A DNA stretch of 53,571 nt from Colwellia sp. GTDB taxonomy: Bacteria > Pseudomonadota > Gammaproteobacteria > Enterobacterales > Alteromonadaceae. Under the pieces are notes generated by a model. It saw only the letters and a list, made by a program, of their open reading frames with translations, was not told the DNA's origin and did not search any database. Shown one piece after another: positions 43,737 through 53,563 of the stretch. A program made the translations under genes and the position numbers. Where the stretch lies: assembly GCA_029938115.1 (NCBI GenBank), contig JAPYOP010000030.1, positions 1 to 53,571 on the forward strand, read 5' to 3'. The number at the start of each line of letters is the position of its first letter. Position 1 is the first letter of the stretch.

Positions 43737-45494
43737 ATGGCCGGACGTATCTCTCGACAATTTATTGATGATTTATTAGCACGTGCTGATATCGTTGAGT
43801 TAGTGGATGGCCGTGTACCATTAAAAAAAGCAGGCAAAAATTATCAAGCCTGCTGTCCTTTTCATAATGAAAAATCACCCTCTTTTACGGTAAGTCAAGA
43901 CAAGCAGTTTTATCATTGCTTTGGTTGTGGTGAACACGGTAATGCTATTTCATTTTTAATGGAGTTTGACAGGCTTGATTTTGTTGATGCCATTGAAGAG
44001 CTTGCTAGCCATTGTGGTATAGAGGTTGTTCGAGAAGAAAATAATGCCAGCCCAGCAGAGCAACGCCGTCAACAGCAGGTCTATCAACAAAAGCAAGATG
44101 ACTATGAACTGATGAAACAAGTCAGTCGTTTTTTTCAGCAGCAATTGAAGGTAGCAACAGATAAAGAAACTGCTATTAACTATTTAAAAAACCGTGGCTT
44201 AAGTGGCGAAGTAGTTAAACGTTTTGGTATTGGATATATCAGTGATGCTTGGGACGGCATGATGAAGATATTCTCACCGCAAGGTAAATCCAATCAACAA
44301 TTAGTTGATTTAGGCATGGCGATACAAGGTGATAAAAACCGTCCATATGACAGGTTTCGCGGTCGTATTATGTTTCCTATTAGTGACAAACGTGGCCGAG
44401 TCATTGGTTTTGGAGGCCGAGTATTAGGCGATGAAAAACCTAAATACTTAAACTCGCCGGAAACACGTGTTTATCACAAAGGTCAAGAATTGTATGGCTT
44501 ATATGAAGCCAAACAAGCGAATAAAAACCTTAAGCGATTAGTGGTTGTTGAAGGATATATGGATGTGGTGGCTTTAGCGCAACATGGTGTTGACTATGCT
44601 GTAGCATCTTTAGGAACCGCGACTACCTTTGAGCAATTGCAAACAATGTTTCGTACAGTAAAAGAAGTCATCTGTTGTTACGATGGTGACAGAGCTGGGC
44701 GTGATGCAGCATGGCGTGCGATGGAAAATGCTTTACCATTGATTCGTGATGGTTTCTCATTAAAGTTTGTATTTGTACCTGATGGTGAAGATCCCGATTC
44801 TTTAATTCGCAAGCAGGGCCAAGATGCGTTTGAAGAAATTCTAGATAAAGCGATGCCTTTGTCTAAATTTTTATTTGAACACTTAATGGGGCAAGTAGAC
44901 ATGAGTTCGTTAGAGGGGCGCGCTGCATTAGTTGAGTCATTTCAGCCTTATTTAGCTAAACTGCCTGACAGCGTATTAAAAGATGCGATTATTAATGAAA
45001 TAGCCAATAATTTTGGTACCGGCAGTGAACAGTTTTTGGTGAAAATGGCTAAAAAAACAAAGACGGAAGCTAGTGTTAAAAAGCCTAAACGTTCCACTAA
45101 AATAACACCGGTTAGATTAGCTATTGCATTACTGCTAGAGCATCCCCATATAGTCAATGAATTAGGTGATGTTTCAGTATTAGAGCCGTTGAATATTCCG
45201 GGTGTTGATTTATTGACACAGTTATTGAAGCTGTGTCAGCAAAATCCCCAAATCAAAACGGCGCAATTGTTGGAATGTTTTCGTGATACAACTCAAGGTA
45301 AGCAGTTAGCAAAATTAATGTGTTGGCAACATCATGTTGAAGCTGATGCAGCGGCAGATGTATTTCTCGATAGTATCGAAAAATTGCTTAATAATTTTGT
45401 TGAACAACGTACAGAATTTTTATTGCAAAAAGCCAGAATTAATCAGATAACAGCACAAGAAAGACAAGAGCTGCAAGCAATACTTAATGCTTAG
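43737..45494 (+). CDS. dnaG: DNA primase
   Basis: 585 residues from the ATG at 43737, where the conserved MAGRISRQFIDDLL begins; the frame opens earlier (43650) but that part is leader. DnaG makes RNA primers at the replication fork with DnaB helicase. The zinc-binding domain has CCPFHNEKSPSF and CFGCGEHG. The RNA-polymerase core includes RFRGRIMFPI and GFGGRVLGDEKPKYLNSPET. The TOPRIM domain has EGYMDVVAL and CYDGDRAGRDAA, plus DGEDPDS as the metal-binding set. The C-terminal helicase-binding domain covers about 430-585. It lies behind the yqeY terminator, so expression depends on readthrough or an internal promoter. Confidence 0.97.
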   Translation: MAGRISRQFIDDLLARADIVELVDGRVPLKKAGKNYQACCPFHNEKSPSFTVSQDKQFYHCFGCGEHGNAISFLMEFDRLDFVDAIEELASHCGIEVVREENNASPAEQRRQQQVYQQKQDDYELMKQVSRFFQQQLKVATDKETAINYLKNRGLSGEVVKRFGIGYISDAWDGMMKIFSPQGKSNQQLVDLGMAIQGDKNRPYDRFRGRIMFPISDKRGRVIGFGGRVLGDEKPKYLNSPETRVYHKGQELYGLYEAKQANKNLKRLVVVEGYMDVVALAQHGVDYAVASLGTATTFEQLQTMFRTVKEVICCYDGDRAGRDAAWRAMENALPLIRDGFSLKFVFVPDGEDPDSLIRKQGQDAFEEILDKAMPLSKFLFEHLMGQVDMSSLEGRAALVESFQPYLAKLPDSVLKDAIINEIANNFGTGSEQFLVKMAKKTKTEASVKKPKRSTKITPVRLAIALLLEHPHIVNELGDVSVLEPLNIPGVDLLTQLLKLCQQNPQIKTAQLLECFRDTTQGKQLAKLMCWQHHVEADAAADVFLDSIEKLLNNFVEQRTEFLLQKARINQITAQERQELQAILNA

Positions 45495-45573
45495 TCGATA
45501 ATTGCAACTATACTTAAGAAAACAAGGTACTAAATTCAATATAAAGTAACCTGTTAATACTTGAATTCAGTGG

Positions 45574-45602
45574 TGGAAAAAGAGTGAAAAACTCGCTATA
45601 AT
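45574..45602 (+). promoter_or_regulatory. Internal promoter upstream of rpoD
   Basis: TGGAAA, a 17-bp spacer and a perfect TATAAT (45597-45602), about 85 bp before the rpoD ATG, giving rpoD its own transcription besides the operon transcript. Confidence 0.6.
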
Positions 45603-45692
45603 TCCCCGCTTTATTTGTGCAGCTTTTGCTATCCCATTTTTACAGTGTTGTTTGAAAAACAATACTTACCAGACATAGGTGGACACTCGTCA

Positions 45693-47534
45693 ATGGAACA
45701 AGCCCCTCAATCTAGATTGAAAGATTTAATAATCAAAGGTAAAGAGCAAGGTTATTTAACGTTTGCGCAAGTTAACGATCATCTTCCTCAAGATATTATC
45801 GACTCAGATCAAGTCGAAGACATTGTTAGTATGATTAACGACATGGGCATTCAAGTTTTTGAAAATGCGCCTGATGCCGACACGCTAATGATGAGCGAAG
45901 CTAATACTGATGAAGATGCTGCTGAAGCGGCAGCGCAAGCATTAGCTACCGTAGAAAGTGAAATTGGTCGTACAACTGATCCTGTTCGTATGTATATGCG
46001 CGAAATGGGTACAGTTGAATTACTTACTCGTAAAGGCGAAATAGTTATCGCCAAGCGTATCGAAGAAGGCATTAAAGAAGTTCAACGCAGTGTTTCTGAG
46101 TATCCACCAGCAATCAACTTTTTACTTGATATGTGGGATAACTTTGAAGCGGAAGAATTACGTTTAACCGATATTATTACTGGCTTTTTAGACCCTGATG
46201 CAGACGAAGTTGATGTGCCTGTAGCTGCTACTCACGTTGGCTCTGAACTGTCTAAAGAAGAACTAGCTAAAGAAGACAAAGACTCAAAGGATGATGAGGA
46301 CGAAGAAGAGGAAGATACTGGTCCTTGTCCTGAATTGGCTAAAGAGAAGTTCACCGCTTTACGCGAAGCCTATGAAAATGCAAATGATGTTATCGCTAAA
46401 AAAGGCCGTGGTCACAACGATGCGCAAGAAGCGATTGATGCTGTAGCTGAAGTATTTAAAGAGTTTCGTTTAATTCCTAAGTTGTTTGATAAGTTAGTGA
46501 AAAACATGCGTAGTGTTATGGACCGTTTACGCGTGCAAGAACGTTTGATCATGAAGCATTGTGTGATGGGCGCTGGTATGCCTAAAACGACTTTCATTAA
46601 AATTTTCCCAGGTAATGAAACCTCGAAAAATTGGTATGAAGCTGAAAAAGCAGCAGGCCATAGTTACTCAGCCAAGCTTGCTGATATTGAGCTTGATGTA
46701 GAACGCTGTATCTACAAGTTAAACCAAATTGAAGAAGAAACCTTCTTAAACATTCATGGCATTAAAGACATTAACCGTCGTATGTCAATTGGTGAAGCTA
46801 AAGCTCGTCGTGCGAAAAAAGAAATGGTTGAAGCCAACTTACGTTTGGTTATTTCAATTGCCAAAAAATACACTAACCGTGGTTTACAATTCTTAGATTT
46901 AATTCAAGAAGGTAATATCGGCTTGATGAAGGCGGTTGACAAGTTTGAATATCGTCGTGGTTATAAGTTTTCAACGTATGCTACATGGTGGATTCGCCAA
47001 GCAATTACTCGTTCAATTGCTGACCAAGCGCGTACCATTCGTATTCCGGTTCATATGATTGAAACCATTAATAAATTGAATCGTGTTTCTCGTCAAATGT
47101 TACAAGAAATGGGACGTGAGCCAACACCTGAAGAATTAGCTGAACGCATGATCATGCCAGAAGATAAAATTCGCAAGGTATTGAAAATTGCTAAAGAGCC
47201 AATTTCAATGGAAACACCTATTGGAGATGATGAAGATTCTCACTTAGGTGACTTTATCGAAGATGGCAGTGGTGAATTACCTGTTGATTCAGCGACCTCT
47301 GAAAATCTTAAAGGTGCTACTCATGAAGTACTTGCTGGTTTAACAGCTCGTGAAGCGAAAGTACTTAGAATGCGTTTTGGTATTGATATGAATACTGATC
47401 ATACTTTAGAAGAGGTTGGTAAACAGTTTGACGTTACACGTGAACGTATTCGTCAAATTGAAGCGAAAGCATTACGTAAATTACGTCATCCGTCTCGCTC
47501 TGAGCAACTTAAAAGTTTCTTAGATGGTGAGTAA
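45693..47534 (+). CDS. rpoD: RNA polymerase primary sigma factor, sigma-70
   Basis: 613 residues from the ATG at 45693 ([13 protein letters not shown] is the conserved start; the upstream extension from 45615 is leader). Region 1.1 covers about 1-80, then region 1.2 [16 protein letters not shown]. The nonconserved segment contains an acidic run of about 15 Asp/Glu residues. Region 2 has [20 protein letters not shown] and [20 protein letters not shown]. Region 3 follows, and region 4 ends with the helix-turn-helix [20 protein letters not shown]. It directs housekeeping transcription. The terminator after it closes the operon. Confidence 0.98.
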   Translation: MEQAPQSRLKDLIIKGKEQGYLTFAQVNDHLPQDIIDSDQVEDIVSMINDMGIQVFENAPDADTLMMSEANTDEDAAEAAAQALATVESEIGRTTDPVRMYMREMGTVELLTRKGEIVIAKRIEEGIKEVQRSVSEYPPAINFLLDMWDNFEAEELRLTDIITGFLDPDADEVDVPVAATHVGSELSKEELAKEDKDSKDDEDEEEEDTGPCPELAKEKFTALREAYENANDVIAKKGRGHNDAQEAIDAVAEVFKEFRLIPKLFDKLVKNMRSVMDRLRVQERLIMKHCVMGAGMPKTTFIKIFPGNETSKNWYEAEKAAGHSYSAKLADIELDVERCIYKLNQIEEETFLNIHGIKDINRRMSIGEAKARRAKKEMVEANLRLVISIAKKYTNRGLQFLDLIQEGNIGLMKAVDKFEYRRGYKFSTYATWWIRQAITRSIADQARTIRIPVHMIETINKLNRVSRQMLQEMGREPTPEELAERMIMPEDKIRKVLKIAKEPISMETPIGDDEDSHLGDFIEDGSGELPVDSATSENLKGATHEVLAGLTAREAKVLRMRFGIDMNTDHTLEEVGKQFDVTRERIRQIEAKALRKLRHPSRSEQLKSFLDGE

Positions 47535-47567
47535 GCGGTTGTAAATTTAAATAAAGTAAATTAAATG

Positions 47568-47608
47568 AAAAGAGTGAGTTAGTTTATCTAGCATACTCTT
47601 TTTTTTTA
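47568..47608 (+). terminator. Terminator after rpoD
   Basis: AAAAGAGT and ACTCTTTT form a stem around a 19-nt loop, followed by a run of T's up to about 47607. Confidence 0.75.
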
Positions 47609-47692
47609 TCTTAAGATTGTTCTCATTGATTAACTAAGTACTCAATAAGTTAATTTACGTAGTATTAGTAATCGTTTTAAAAAGGAATTGTC

Positions 47693-48334
47693 ATGTCATT
47701 AATTCGTCTATCTTTTTTGTTAGTATTGTTATCTTCTTTTGGCGGAGTAGCGCAGGCTAGTAGTGATACATTCAGTGGCTTTGAAGTTACACCTCTTGTC
47801 GGTTACCGCTTTGGTGGTGATTTTGAAGCAAGTAAAGATGACGTTAGTATAAACCCACCTGTCAATATTAAGTTAAGTGAAGACGTTAGCTATGGGCTGC
47901 TGCTTGCTTGGAATGTTGACTCTAAACGTCAAGGTGAGTTTCTAATTAATCACAATAAAAGCCAGTTTTCTCAAGAAATAGACTCTCTATTTAGCAATAA
48001 TAATTTATCCGTTACCTACGCTCATATTGGCGGTAATGTTCCTATTTCTGATGGATATGTCCCTTTTTATGTTACCGGGGGACTGGGGCTAACTCACCTT
48101 GCCCCTGAAGATAGTATGCTTGATGACGAAACACGTTTTTCTATGAATGTTGGTTTAGCTGCCAAGATCCCTGTAACAGAAAACCTTAGCTTCAGATTTG
48201 GTGGACGTGTTTATGCAACATTCTTTAATTCAGATAGCGCTATTTTTTGTAATGACGATGCTTGTGCCATTTCAATATCAAGTGATTTATGGATACAGAG
48301 TGAAGTAAATGCGGGTATTACTTTTACTTTTTAA
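47693..48334 (+). CDS. Outer-membrane beta-barrel protein
   Basis: 213 residues: a signal peptide (about 1-22, ending VAQA), then alternating hydrophobic/polar strands with Gly/aromatic turns, ending in the barrel-type terminal strand VNAGITFTF. Examples are EVTPLVGYRFGGDFEAS, VSYGLLLAWNVDS, YAHIGGNVPI, YVTGGLGLTHL and RFGGRVYATFF. This is the small (8-strand, OmpA/OmpW-like) barrel class and not a trimeric porin. A Cys pair (FCNDDACAI) lies in a late loop. No ligand is suggested. AAGGAATTG precedes the ATG. It is the first accessory gene after rpoD and is convergent with the MbnH-like gene. Confidence 0.75.
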   Translation: MSLIRLSFLLVLLSSFGGVAQASSDTFSGFEVTPLVGYRFGGDFEASKDDVSINPPVNIKLSEDVSYGLLLAWNVDSKRQGEFLINHNKSQFSQEIDSLFSNNNLSVTYAHIGGNVPISDGYVPFYVTGGLGLTHLAPEDSMLDDETRFSMNVGLAAKIPVTENLSFRFGGRVYATFFNSDSAIFCNDDACAISISSDLWIQSEVNAGITFTF

Positions 48335-48413
48335 TTATTGATAGCCTTATTATTCAGATATATTCTGAAAGTTCGCTTGTACTGAATGAGTAGAGCTACA
48401 TTAAGATAAGTAA

Positions 48414-49559
48414 TTATGGCTTTGCATGGTCAGGGTTAGTCAAGAATACCTTATCAGTTAGTGTTTTCAAAAAGGTGATTAAGTCTTCCTTATCTTGCTC
48501 GGTCATCATGAAGCCCTTAACAAAAGGGCTTTTAAGTTTATTTAACCGTCCATCTCCTTGATACTCTCCTGATGTAATATTTCGACCGCCAGCCGCATAA
48601 AAATCTAGCACTTCAGCAAGAGTCGCTATGCTACCATCATGCATATAAGGCGCGGAAACTTCTATATTACGTAGCGTTGGTGCGCGAAAACGGCCATTAT
48701 CTTCTGCTAAGGTACTTATTTCTGCCAGTCCAATATCCTTTTCAGGATAGCCCGAATTACCTGTGATTTTATTCACGGCATTGTAAAGGCCAGTATTATG
48801 AAAAGGGCGGCGGTCAATCAATTGCTTTTCATGGCTAGTTGATTGAGTGAAGTTGAAACCGCCATGACAATGATGGCATTCTAGTTTTTCAGAAAAGAAT
48901 AATGTCATGCCTCGTAATGCTGATTCTGAAATAGCGTCATCTTTATTAGCGTAAGCGTATTGATCAAATGGTGATTGCAATGAAATTAAACTTCGAACAA
49001 AGCTAGCTAGCGCTTTAGTGATTAAATCAAACGTCACTAAGTCACCCTTTTGTTCAGGAAATGCCTGTTTAAAAAGTTGCTGATAATGTGGCGTATTAAA
49101 ACGGGATAGCACTTCAGTTTCATGATTTGTTATACCTAATTCGATAGGATTTTCACCAAACATAGGTAACAATAATTGCTGTTCGATTGCTGTTAAACCA
49201 TCGTGCGCCCATGTAAGTGTCTTGTTGTAAGCAATATTTACTAAAGCAGGGGAGTTACGACGATGATGCATTTTTGTTGAACCAATAGATGTTGCTAGTG
49301 GTTCGGCAAAAGCATATTTTTGAATATGACAACTTGCACAGGACTGTGTTTGATTGGCTGATAAATTTTCATCATAAAACAGCTGCTTGCCTAAAGTGAC
49401 TTTTGATACTGTCATTGGGTTGTCAGCAGGCACTTGCGGTTTTGGAAAACCATCAATAATTGGCCAGTTGTAAGTATTGGCTTTTTTTTCCGCTTCGGTG
49501 CATGAAAATACAAATATTGTCATACAAAGAGAAATGCTAAGTAGCAAGGCTCTATTCAT
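48414..49559 (-). CDS. MbnH-like di-haem enzyme (MauG/cytochrome c peroxidase family)
   Basis: 381 residues from the ATG at 49559, preferred over 49601 because it overlaps the stop of the upstream gene (ATGAATAG) and starts right at the signal peptide. A lipobox-like VFSC (about residue 20) suggests a periplasmic lipoprotein. Two c-type haem motifs, CASCH and CHHCH, occur in the N- and C-terminal domains, with FRAPTLRNIEVSAPYMHDG typical of the MauG/CcpA fold. The MbnH branch ('metallo-mystery pair' haem partner) oxidises a tryptophan of its partner MbnP to kynurenine. The gene immediately upstream is exactly such a partner, so this assignment is favoured over a general peroxidase. Confidence 0.8.
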   Translation of the reverse strand: MNRALLLSISLCMTIFVFSCTEAEKKANTYNWPIIDGFPKPQVPADNPMTVSKVTLGKQLFYDENLSANQTQSCASCHIQKYAFAEPLATSIGSTKMHHRRNSPALVNIAYNKTLTWAHDGLTAIEQQLLLPMFGENPIELGITNHETEVLSRFNTPHYQQLFKQAFPEQKGDLVTFDLITKALASFVRSLISLQSPFDQYAYANKDDAISESALRGMTLFFSEKLECHHCHGGFNFTQSTSHEKQLIDRRPFHNTGLYNAVNKITGNSGYPEKDIGLAEISTLAEDNGRFRAPTLRNIEVSAPYMHDGSIATLAEVLDFYAAGGRNITSGEYQGDGRLNKLKSPFVKGFMMTEQDKEDLITFLKTLTDKVFLTNPDHAKP

Positions 49560-50373
49560 GCTGCGCATTTTTCTTAATACTTTGAAAAACACCATGCTCA
49601 TTTTTTTCTCTTAAATTACTAAATAATGTTTGGCAGCTAGCTTCATTAGGTGATGATTGACAGCTTGTTTGCTCAGTGATTGTTAAGTTGTTCAGTAAGG
49701 CAGAGAGATCTAAAGTGATTTTATTATTTTCTTTGCTTATTGGTAATTCAAAATTATAACGGTTGTGGTAGCGACATGCTTGCTTAGGTGCACGTAAAGG
49801 GCTTGCTGCTTTACAACCGACAGAGCCTAAATGAAATAGCCAATTGTCATTATTTGAAGTCATTTCTAAGCGTAGAAATTTATGTCCTTTTTGCCAACCC
49901 CAAAACATTGTTGGAATGTTTAAAGGGCTTTCTTGTGTTAACGGGTTTAAGTGGTTAACTGTAAAAGGCAGGCCTAAATCAAAGCGAATATGACTGTTAT
50001 TTGTTAGCGCTATATTATCATCAAGCTTTAATTGCCAATTAGCTTTGCTATTTTCATTGCTTGGGTTGCAATGTTCGCCCAATAAAGCGCTTTTATTGGT
50101 TTGGTGGGCAGATTTTATGAACGCTGCTTTTTGCCACTCACCTTTATTATTTTTTAATTCAACGGAGCTTATAAAAAACTGCAGTTGAGTGTAGTGCCAT
50201 TTTTCATTTGAATGAATAAAAACACGGCTACAATTTAATATTTCGTTATTAAAAGTAGGCTGAAAAATTATCTCATCATTTTTGGCATTAGAAAATTTTT
50301 CTAAATAATCACAACTAGATACGAGAAATAGGCAAATAAATGTTGCCAAAATAACGTATTTATAGTTGAACAT
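49552..50373 (-). CDS. MbnP-like four-Cys lipoprotein, partner of the di-haem enzyme
   Basis: 273 residues with a lipoprotein-type signal (FLVSSC, Cys at about 21). The mature part has the layout of the metallo-mystery pair Cys protein: WHYTQLQFFISSVELKN, later PTMFWGWQKGHKFLRLEM, and FHLGSVGC followed by KQACRYHNRYNFELPI. Two more Cys (TSCQSSPNEASC) end the protein. MbnP from methanotrophs binds copper and carries a kynurenine made by MbnH; several Trp here (in the segments above) are candidates for that modification. It overlaps the MbnH-like gene by 8 bp, so they are translationally coupled. AAGGAAAGG precedes the ATG. Assignment is from motif memory, not a search. Confidence 0.75.
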   Translation of the reverse strand: MFNYKYVILATFICLFLVSSCDYLEKFSNAKNDEIIFQPTFNNEILNCSRVFIHSNEKWHYTQLQFFISSVELKNNKGEWQKAAFIKSAHQTNKSALLGEHCNPSNENSKANWQLKLDDNIALTNNSHIRFDLGLPFTVNHLNPLTQESPLNIPTMFWGWQKGHKFLRLEMTSNNDNWLFHLGSVGCKAASPLRAPKQACRYHNRYNFELPISKENNKITLDLSALLNNLTITEQTSCQSSPNEASCQTLFSNLREKNEHGVFQSIKKNAQHE

Positions 50374-50534
50374 GCCTTTCCTTTATATTAATGGTTATTA
50401 GCCAAACTTTATTTTTTATTGTATATTTTAACAAAATTATAACATTTTCTGAGATTAATATTGACGTAAATATTAATCATTTTGCTCTGCTTTATATAGA
50501 ATAAAGCGCTTCCTTCAACCTTTAATGGACGACT

Positions 50535-53297
50535 ATGTTTAAGCTTAATTTTACTCTACCTTTAACTATATTGCTCTTTAGTCTCTTTTCACAGAGTACC
50601 TTTGCTCATTCTGAGCATGACAAAGCGCGTTTTGTTTCTCCTACAGGTAGTGATGAAGGTAAATGTGACAATGTTTTACGTCCATGTAAATCAATTGCTT
50701 ATGCAGTTCAGCAAGCTAATAAGGGCGACAAAGTATTAGTTTCATCAGGTAAGTACTCAATCAATTCAAGTGAAGAGTTGTTTTATCTGAAAAGTGAAAT
50801 AGTTCCTGTGTTAGGTGGTTACAATCGTTTTGATCATTTTCAAAGTCAAAGTCCAGACAGTAATTTAACAACACTACTTGGTGTACCTAGTGAGTTAGTT
50901 GATAGTTTACGTTTGAATGGTTTTTCGGTCATTGCTGATGGTAAAGCTCAAATACATGATGAAAATCTGCAGAAAAAATTATCCGCTTATAACTTACTTT
51001 CTCAAAAGCAAATTAACCAAGCATGTATAAATAATCTTGCTGGTGATTTCGAATGTAACAATATTGATTTGCTTGCTCACATTCCGCTTGGTGACTTTTC
51101 ATCATCGCCAGGGGCTGCCAATGATATTTGGGGACATGTTGATTTAAATAATGGTGATGAATACGCCATTATTGGTTTAAATAATGGTGTTGCCGTTGTT
51201 AACGTTACCGACCCAATAAACCCTACTGAAGTGGGCACTATTATCGGTAAAACTAATATTTGGCGTGATATAAAAGTATATCAATATTTTGATAAAACAC
51301 TCAATTTATGGCGCGCCTATGCCTATGCAACTATTGATGGCTCTGTAGACTATGTAACCGTAATTGACCTAAATCATTTACCTAATTCTATAAGCTTAGT
51401 TCAAAAAAATAGAGCGGTTACCAAAGCACATAATGTTTATATTTCTAATGTAGATCACAGCTTAAACATTGCTTTACCGGGTATGACACCTACCTTGCAA
51501 TTAATCGGCGCAAATACTTTTTCAGGGGCATTTCATAGTTATTCTTTAGCGGATCCTGAAAATATATCACTTTTATCATCGCAATCAGCGGGCAGTGGTT
51601 ACACCCATGATGGAGCCTCATTGGTAATAACTGATGATAGAAAGTCAACAGACTGTCAAACCACCGCTGACGCTTGTAGTGTCTTTATTGATTTTAACGA
51701 AAAAGACATGAAGTTATGGGATATTAGTAATGCTAGCGCTGCCAAGCTATTAGGCTCTGTAGAATATAACGATGTCAGCAGGGCAAATATGTATGTTCAT
51801 TCAGGTTGGGGTAGTGAAGACAAACAGTTTGTTTTTTTACATGATGAATTTGATGAATACAAAGGCGGCTTAAACTCAACTGTTCGCATTTTTTCAATTA
51901 GTGATTTGAAAAATCCACAGCAAGTAGGGCAGTGGACAGGGCCTACTCGAGCAATTGATCACAATGGCTTTGTTCGTGGTAACCGTTATTACATGTCTAA
52001 TTATGAACGTGGTTTAACTGTGTTAGATATTAGCGATCCAACAACGCCAGTTGAAGTGGGTTATTTTGATACCTTTACGCCTTCAAATAGCGCTAGCTTT
52101 AATGGTGCTTGGGGCACTTATCCGTTTTTACCTTCAGGTAATATTTTAATTAGTGATATCAATAGTGGTTTGTATATTTTAAAGGATAATACGCTTGCCT
52201 CGAGCCAAGGTAAGCTTTCGTTTTCTCAAGCCAAAGTACAAGCAACACAGGGTGAAGCAATTGAGCTAACAGTGCTACGAATTGAAAGCAGTAATGCTGC
52301 AACATCGATTAGTGTTGCTTATGAGGTTCTTGCCGGTAGTGCAACAGGAGAAACCGATTACACCGTTGTCGCAGGTGTTTTATCTTGGGAAAATAACGAT
52401 ACTTCATCTAAATCAATAATCATTTCTGTTGCTGAAGATCTAACGGGTGAAGAATTTGAAGAAAGCTTTTATGTGCGTTTATATAATCCGACCAATGGCG
52501 CAACAGTTGCTTCTCCAAGTTATATCACGGTAAATATTGATGGTCAGATAGATCATGGCGCTGCTAGCTTTATTCAAAGTGATATTTTGTTCGCTGAAAA
52601 TCAGCAGGGAATATCTATAGAAGTTTCACGAGATGGCAAAACATCAGGAGAGTTATCGGTTAATTACAGTTTACAAAGCGGTAGCGCGGTTGTTGGTCAA
52701 GATGTTGAAGACACTGCAGGTACCTTAATATGGCAAGATGGAGATTCAGCTAGCAAGCAAATTAGTATCATTTTTATTAATGATGATATAGAAGAGGCCG
52801 ATGAGCGTTTTACCTTACAGCTTGAAGCGAATGAAGGCAGTAACTTAGGCGCTAACCAAGCGATTGTAATTAGTATTTCAGATGATGATAGAAATACCGC
52901 ACCAGTCGTTAATGCTACTGAAGATTTTCAAGCAAATACCGGGCAAACGGTGACGTTAACGTCTACAGCAACTGATGCTGAAAATGATGAACTCACTTAC
53001 CTTTGGCAACAAATTTCAGGGGAAACGGTAGTATTAAATGATGTTAATAAATTGTCCGCAAATTTTGTTGCCCCATCAGCGGCTGCATCACTTAGTTTCA
53101 GCTTAACGGCAACGGATACTAAAGGAGTGACAGGCTCTGATATCGTTATAGTCAGCGTGATAAAGTCACCAGAGCCTGCACCAGTAGAGCCACCAGCTAA
53201 AAAATCAAGTGGAGGCAGTCAAGGGATATTAATTGCATTACTTGCAGGTATCTTTTTTATCAGACAAAAAATAATTAGTGGCAGAATGACTACATAA
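50535..53297 (+). CDS. Surface-sorted LVIVD/Calx-beta protein of the choice-of-anchor type
   Basis: A 920-residue exported protein. Signal peptide is at about 1-24 (ending STFA), and a His-containing HSEHDK start follows. Residues of about 30-115 resemble a beta-helix opening (RFVSPTGSDEGKCDNVLRPC, KGDKVLVSSGKY). A propeller of LVIVD-like repeats follows (about 175-560): GVAVVNVTDPINPTEVGTI, DISNASAAKLLGS, FSISDLKNPQQVGQWTG, GLTVLDISDPTTPVEVGYF. Two Calx-beta modules (about 565-670, 685-790; EDFTGEEFEESF-like and DDIEEADERFTL) bind Ca in known homologues. An Ig/PKD-like domain (about 800-885) and a tail SSGGSQGILIALLAGIFF with basic end resemble a GlyGly-CTERM sorting signal. It is divergent from the MbnP-like gene. 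Confidence 0.82.
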   Translation: MFKLNFTLPLTILLFSLFSQSTFAHSEHDKARFVSPTGSDEGKCDNVLRPCKSIAYAVQQANKGDKVLVSSGKYSINSSEELFYLKSEIVPVLGGYNRFDHFQSQSPDSNLTTLLGVPSELVDSLRLNGFSVIADGKAQIHDENLQKKLSAYNLLSQKQINQACINNLAGDFECNNIDLLAHIPLGDFSSSPGAANDIWGHVDLNNGDEYAIIGLNNGVAVVNVTDPINPTEVGTIIGKTNIWRDIKVYQYFDKTLNLWRAYAYATIDGSVDYVTVIDLNHLPNSISLVQKNRAVTKAHNVYISNVDHSLNIALPGMTPTLQLIGANTFSGAFHSYSLADPENISLLSSQSAGSGYTHDGASLVITDDRKSTDCQTTADACSVFIDFNEKDMKLWDISNASAAKLLGSVEYNDVSRANMYVHSGWGSEDKQFVFLHDEFDEYKGGLNSTVRIFSISDLKNPQQVGQWTGPTRAIDHNGFVRGNRYYMSNYERGLTVLDISDPTTPVEVGYFDTFTPSNSASFNGAWGTYPFLPSGNILISDINSGLYILKDNTLASSQGKLSFSQAKVQATQGEAIELTVLRIESSNAATSISVAYEVLAGSATGETDYTVVAGVLSWENNDTSSKSIIISVAEDLTGEEFEESFYVRLYNPTNGATVASPSYITVNIDGQIDHGAASFIQSDILFAENQQGISIEVSRDGKTSGELSVNYSLQSGSAVVGQDVEDTAGTLIWQDGDSASKQISIIFINDDIEEADERFTLQLEANEGSNLGANQAIVISISDDDRNTAPVVNATEDFQANTGQTVTLTSTATDAENDELTYLWQQISGETVVLNDVNKLSANFVAPSAAASLSFSLTATDTKGVTGSDIVIVSVIKSPEPAPVEPPAKKSSGGSQGILIALLAGIFFIRQKIISGRMTT

Positions 53298-53404
53298 TTA
53301 TTAAAATATACAGAGAATGCAAAGCAGTAAACCGAAGAGTGTTGCTGTTTTGTTTATTAATACAACAACTGAACTTGTTTTCGCTACTTTTTCATATTCA
53401 GATG

Positions 53405-53433
53405 GTGACAACAAAATAAAAAATGCTTATACT
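53405..53433 (+). promoter_or_regulatory. Promoter of the tRNA-Ile gene
   Basis: GTGACA, exactly 17 bp, then TATACT, followed by a GC-rich discriminator (GCACGCGC) typical of stringently controlled stable-RNA promoters. The tRNA begins 53 bp after the -10 box. Confidence 0.7.
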
Positions 53434-53486
53434 GCACGCGCTTATTCAGCTATCCTTTCTCGAAGATTCAAATAAGCAGTGGAAAT

Positions 53487-53563
53487 GGCCCCTTAGCTCA
53501 GTTGGTTAGAGCGCCCGACTCATAATCGGTAGGTCCTGTGTTCGAGTCACAGAGGGGCCACCA
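53487..53563 (+). tRNA. ileX: tRNA-Ile2 (anticodon CAT, lysidine-modified)
   Basis: 77 nt with an encoded CCA. The acceptor GGCCCCT/AGGGGCC pairs fully, the D-loop contains AGCTCAGTTGGTTAGAGC, and the T-arm CTGTG/CACAG pairs fully. The anticodon loop is CTCATAA, giving CAT, closed by CCGA/TCGG. The base pair 27-43 (C opposite T) is mismatched. The GGCCCCTTAGCTCAG start and the TCATAATCGG context match the Ile2 isoacceptor (C34 changed to lysidine by TilS, reading AUA) rather than elongator Met. The position behind rpoD matches E. coli, where ileX follows rpoD-mug. Confidence 0.85.

Noticed and set aside
48353..48369. Hairpin between the outer-membrane protein and MbnH-like genes
   Set aside because: TTCAGA/TCTGAA is only six pairs, has no T-run, and is too weak to call as a terminator.
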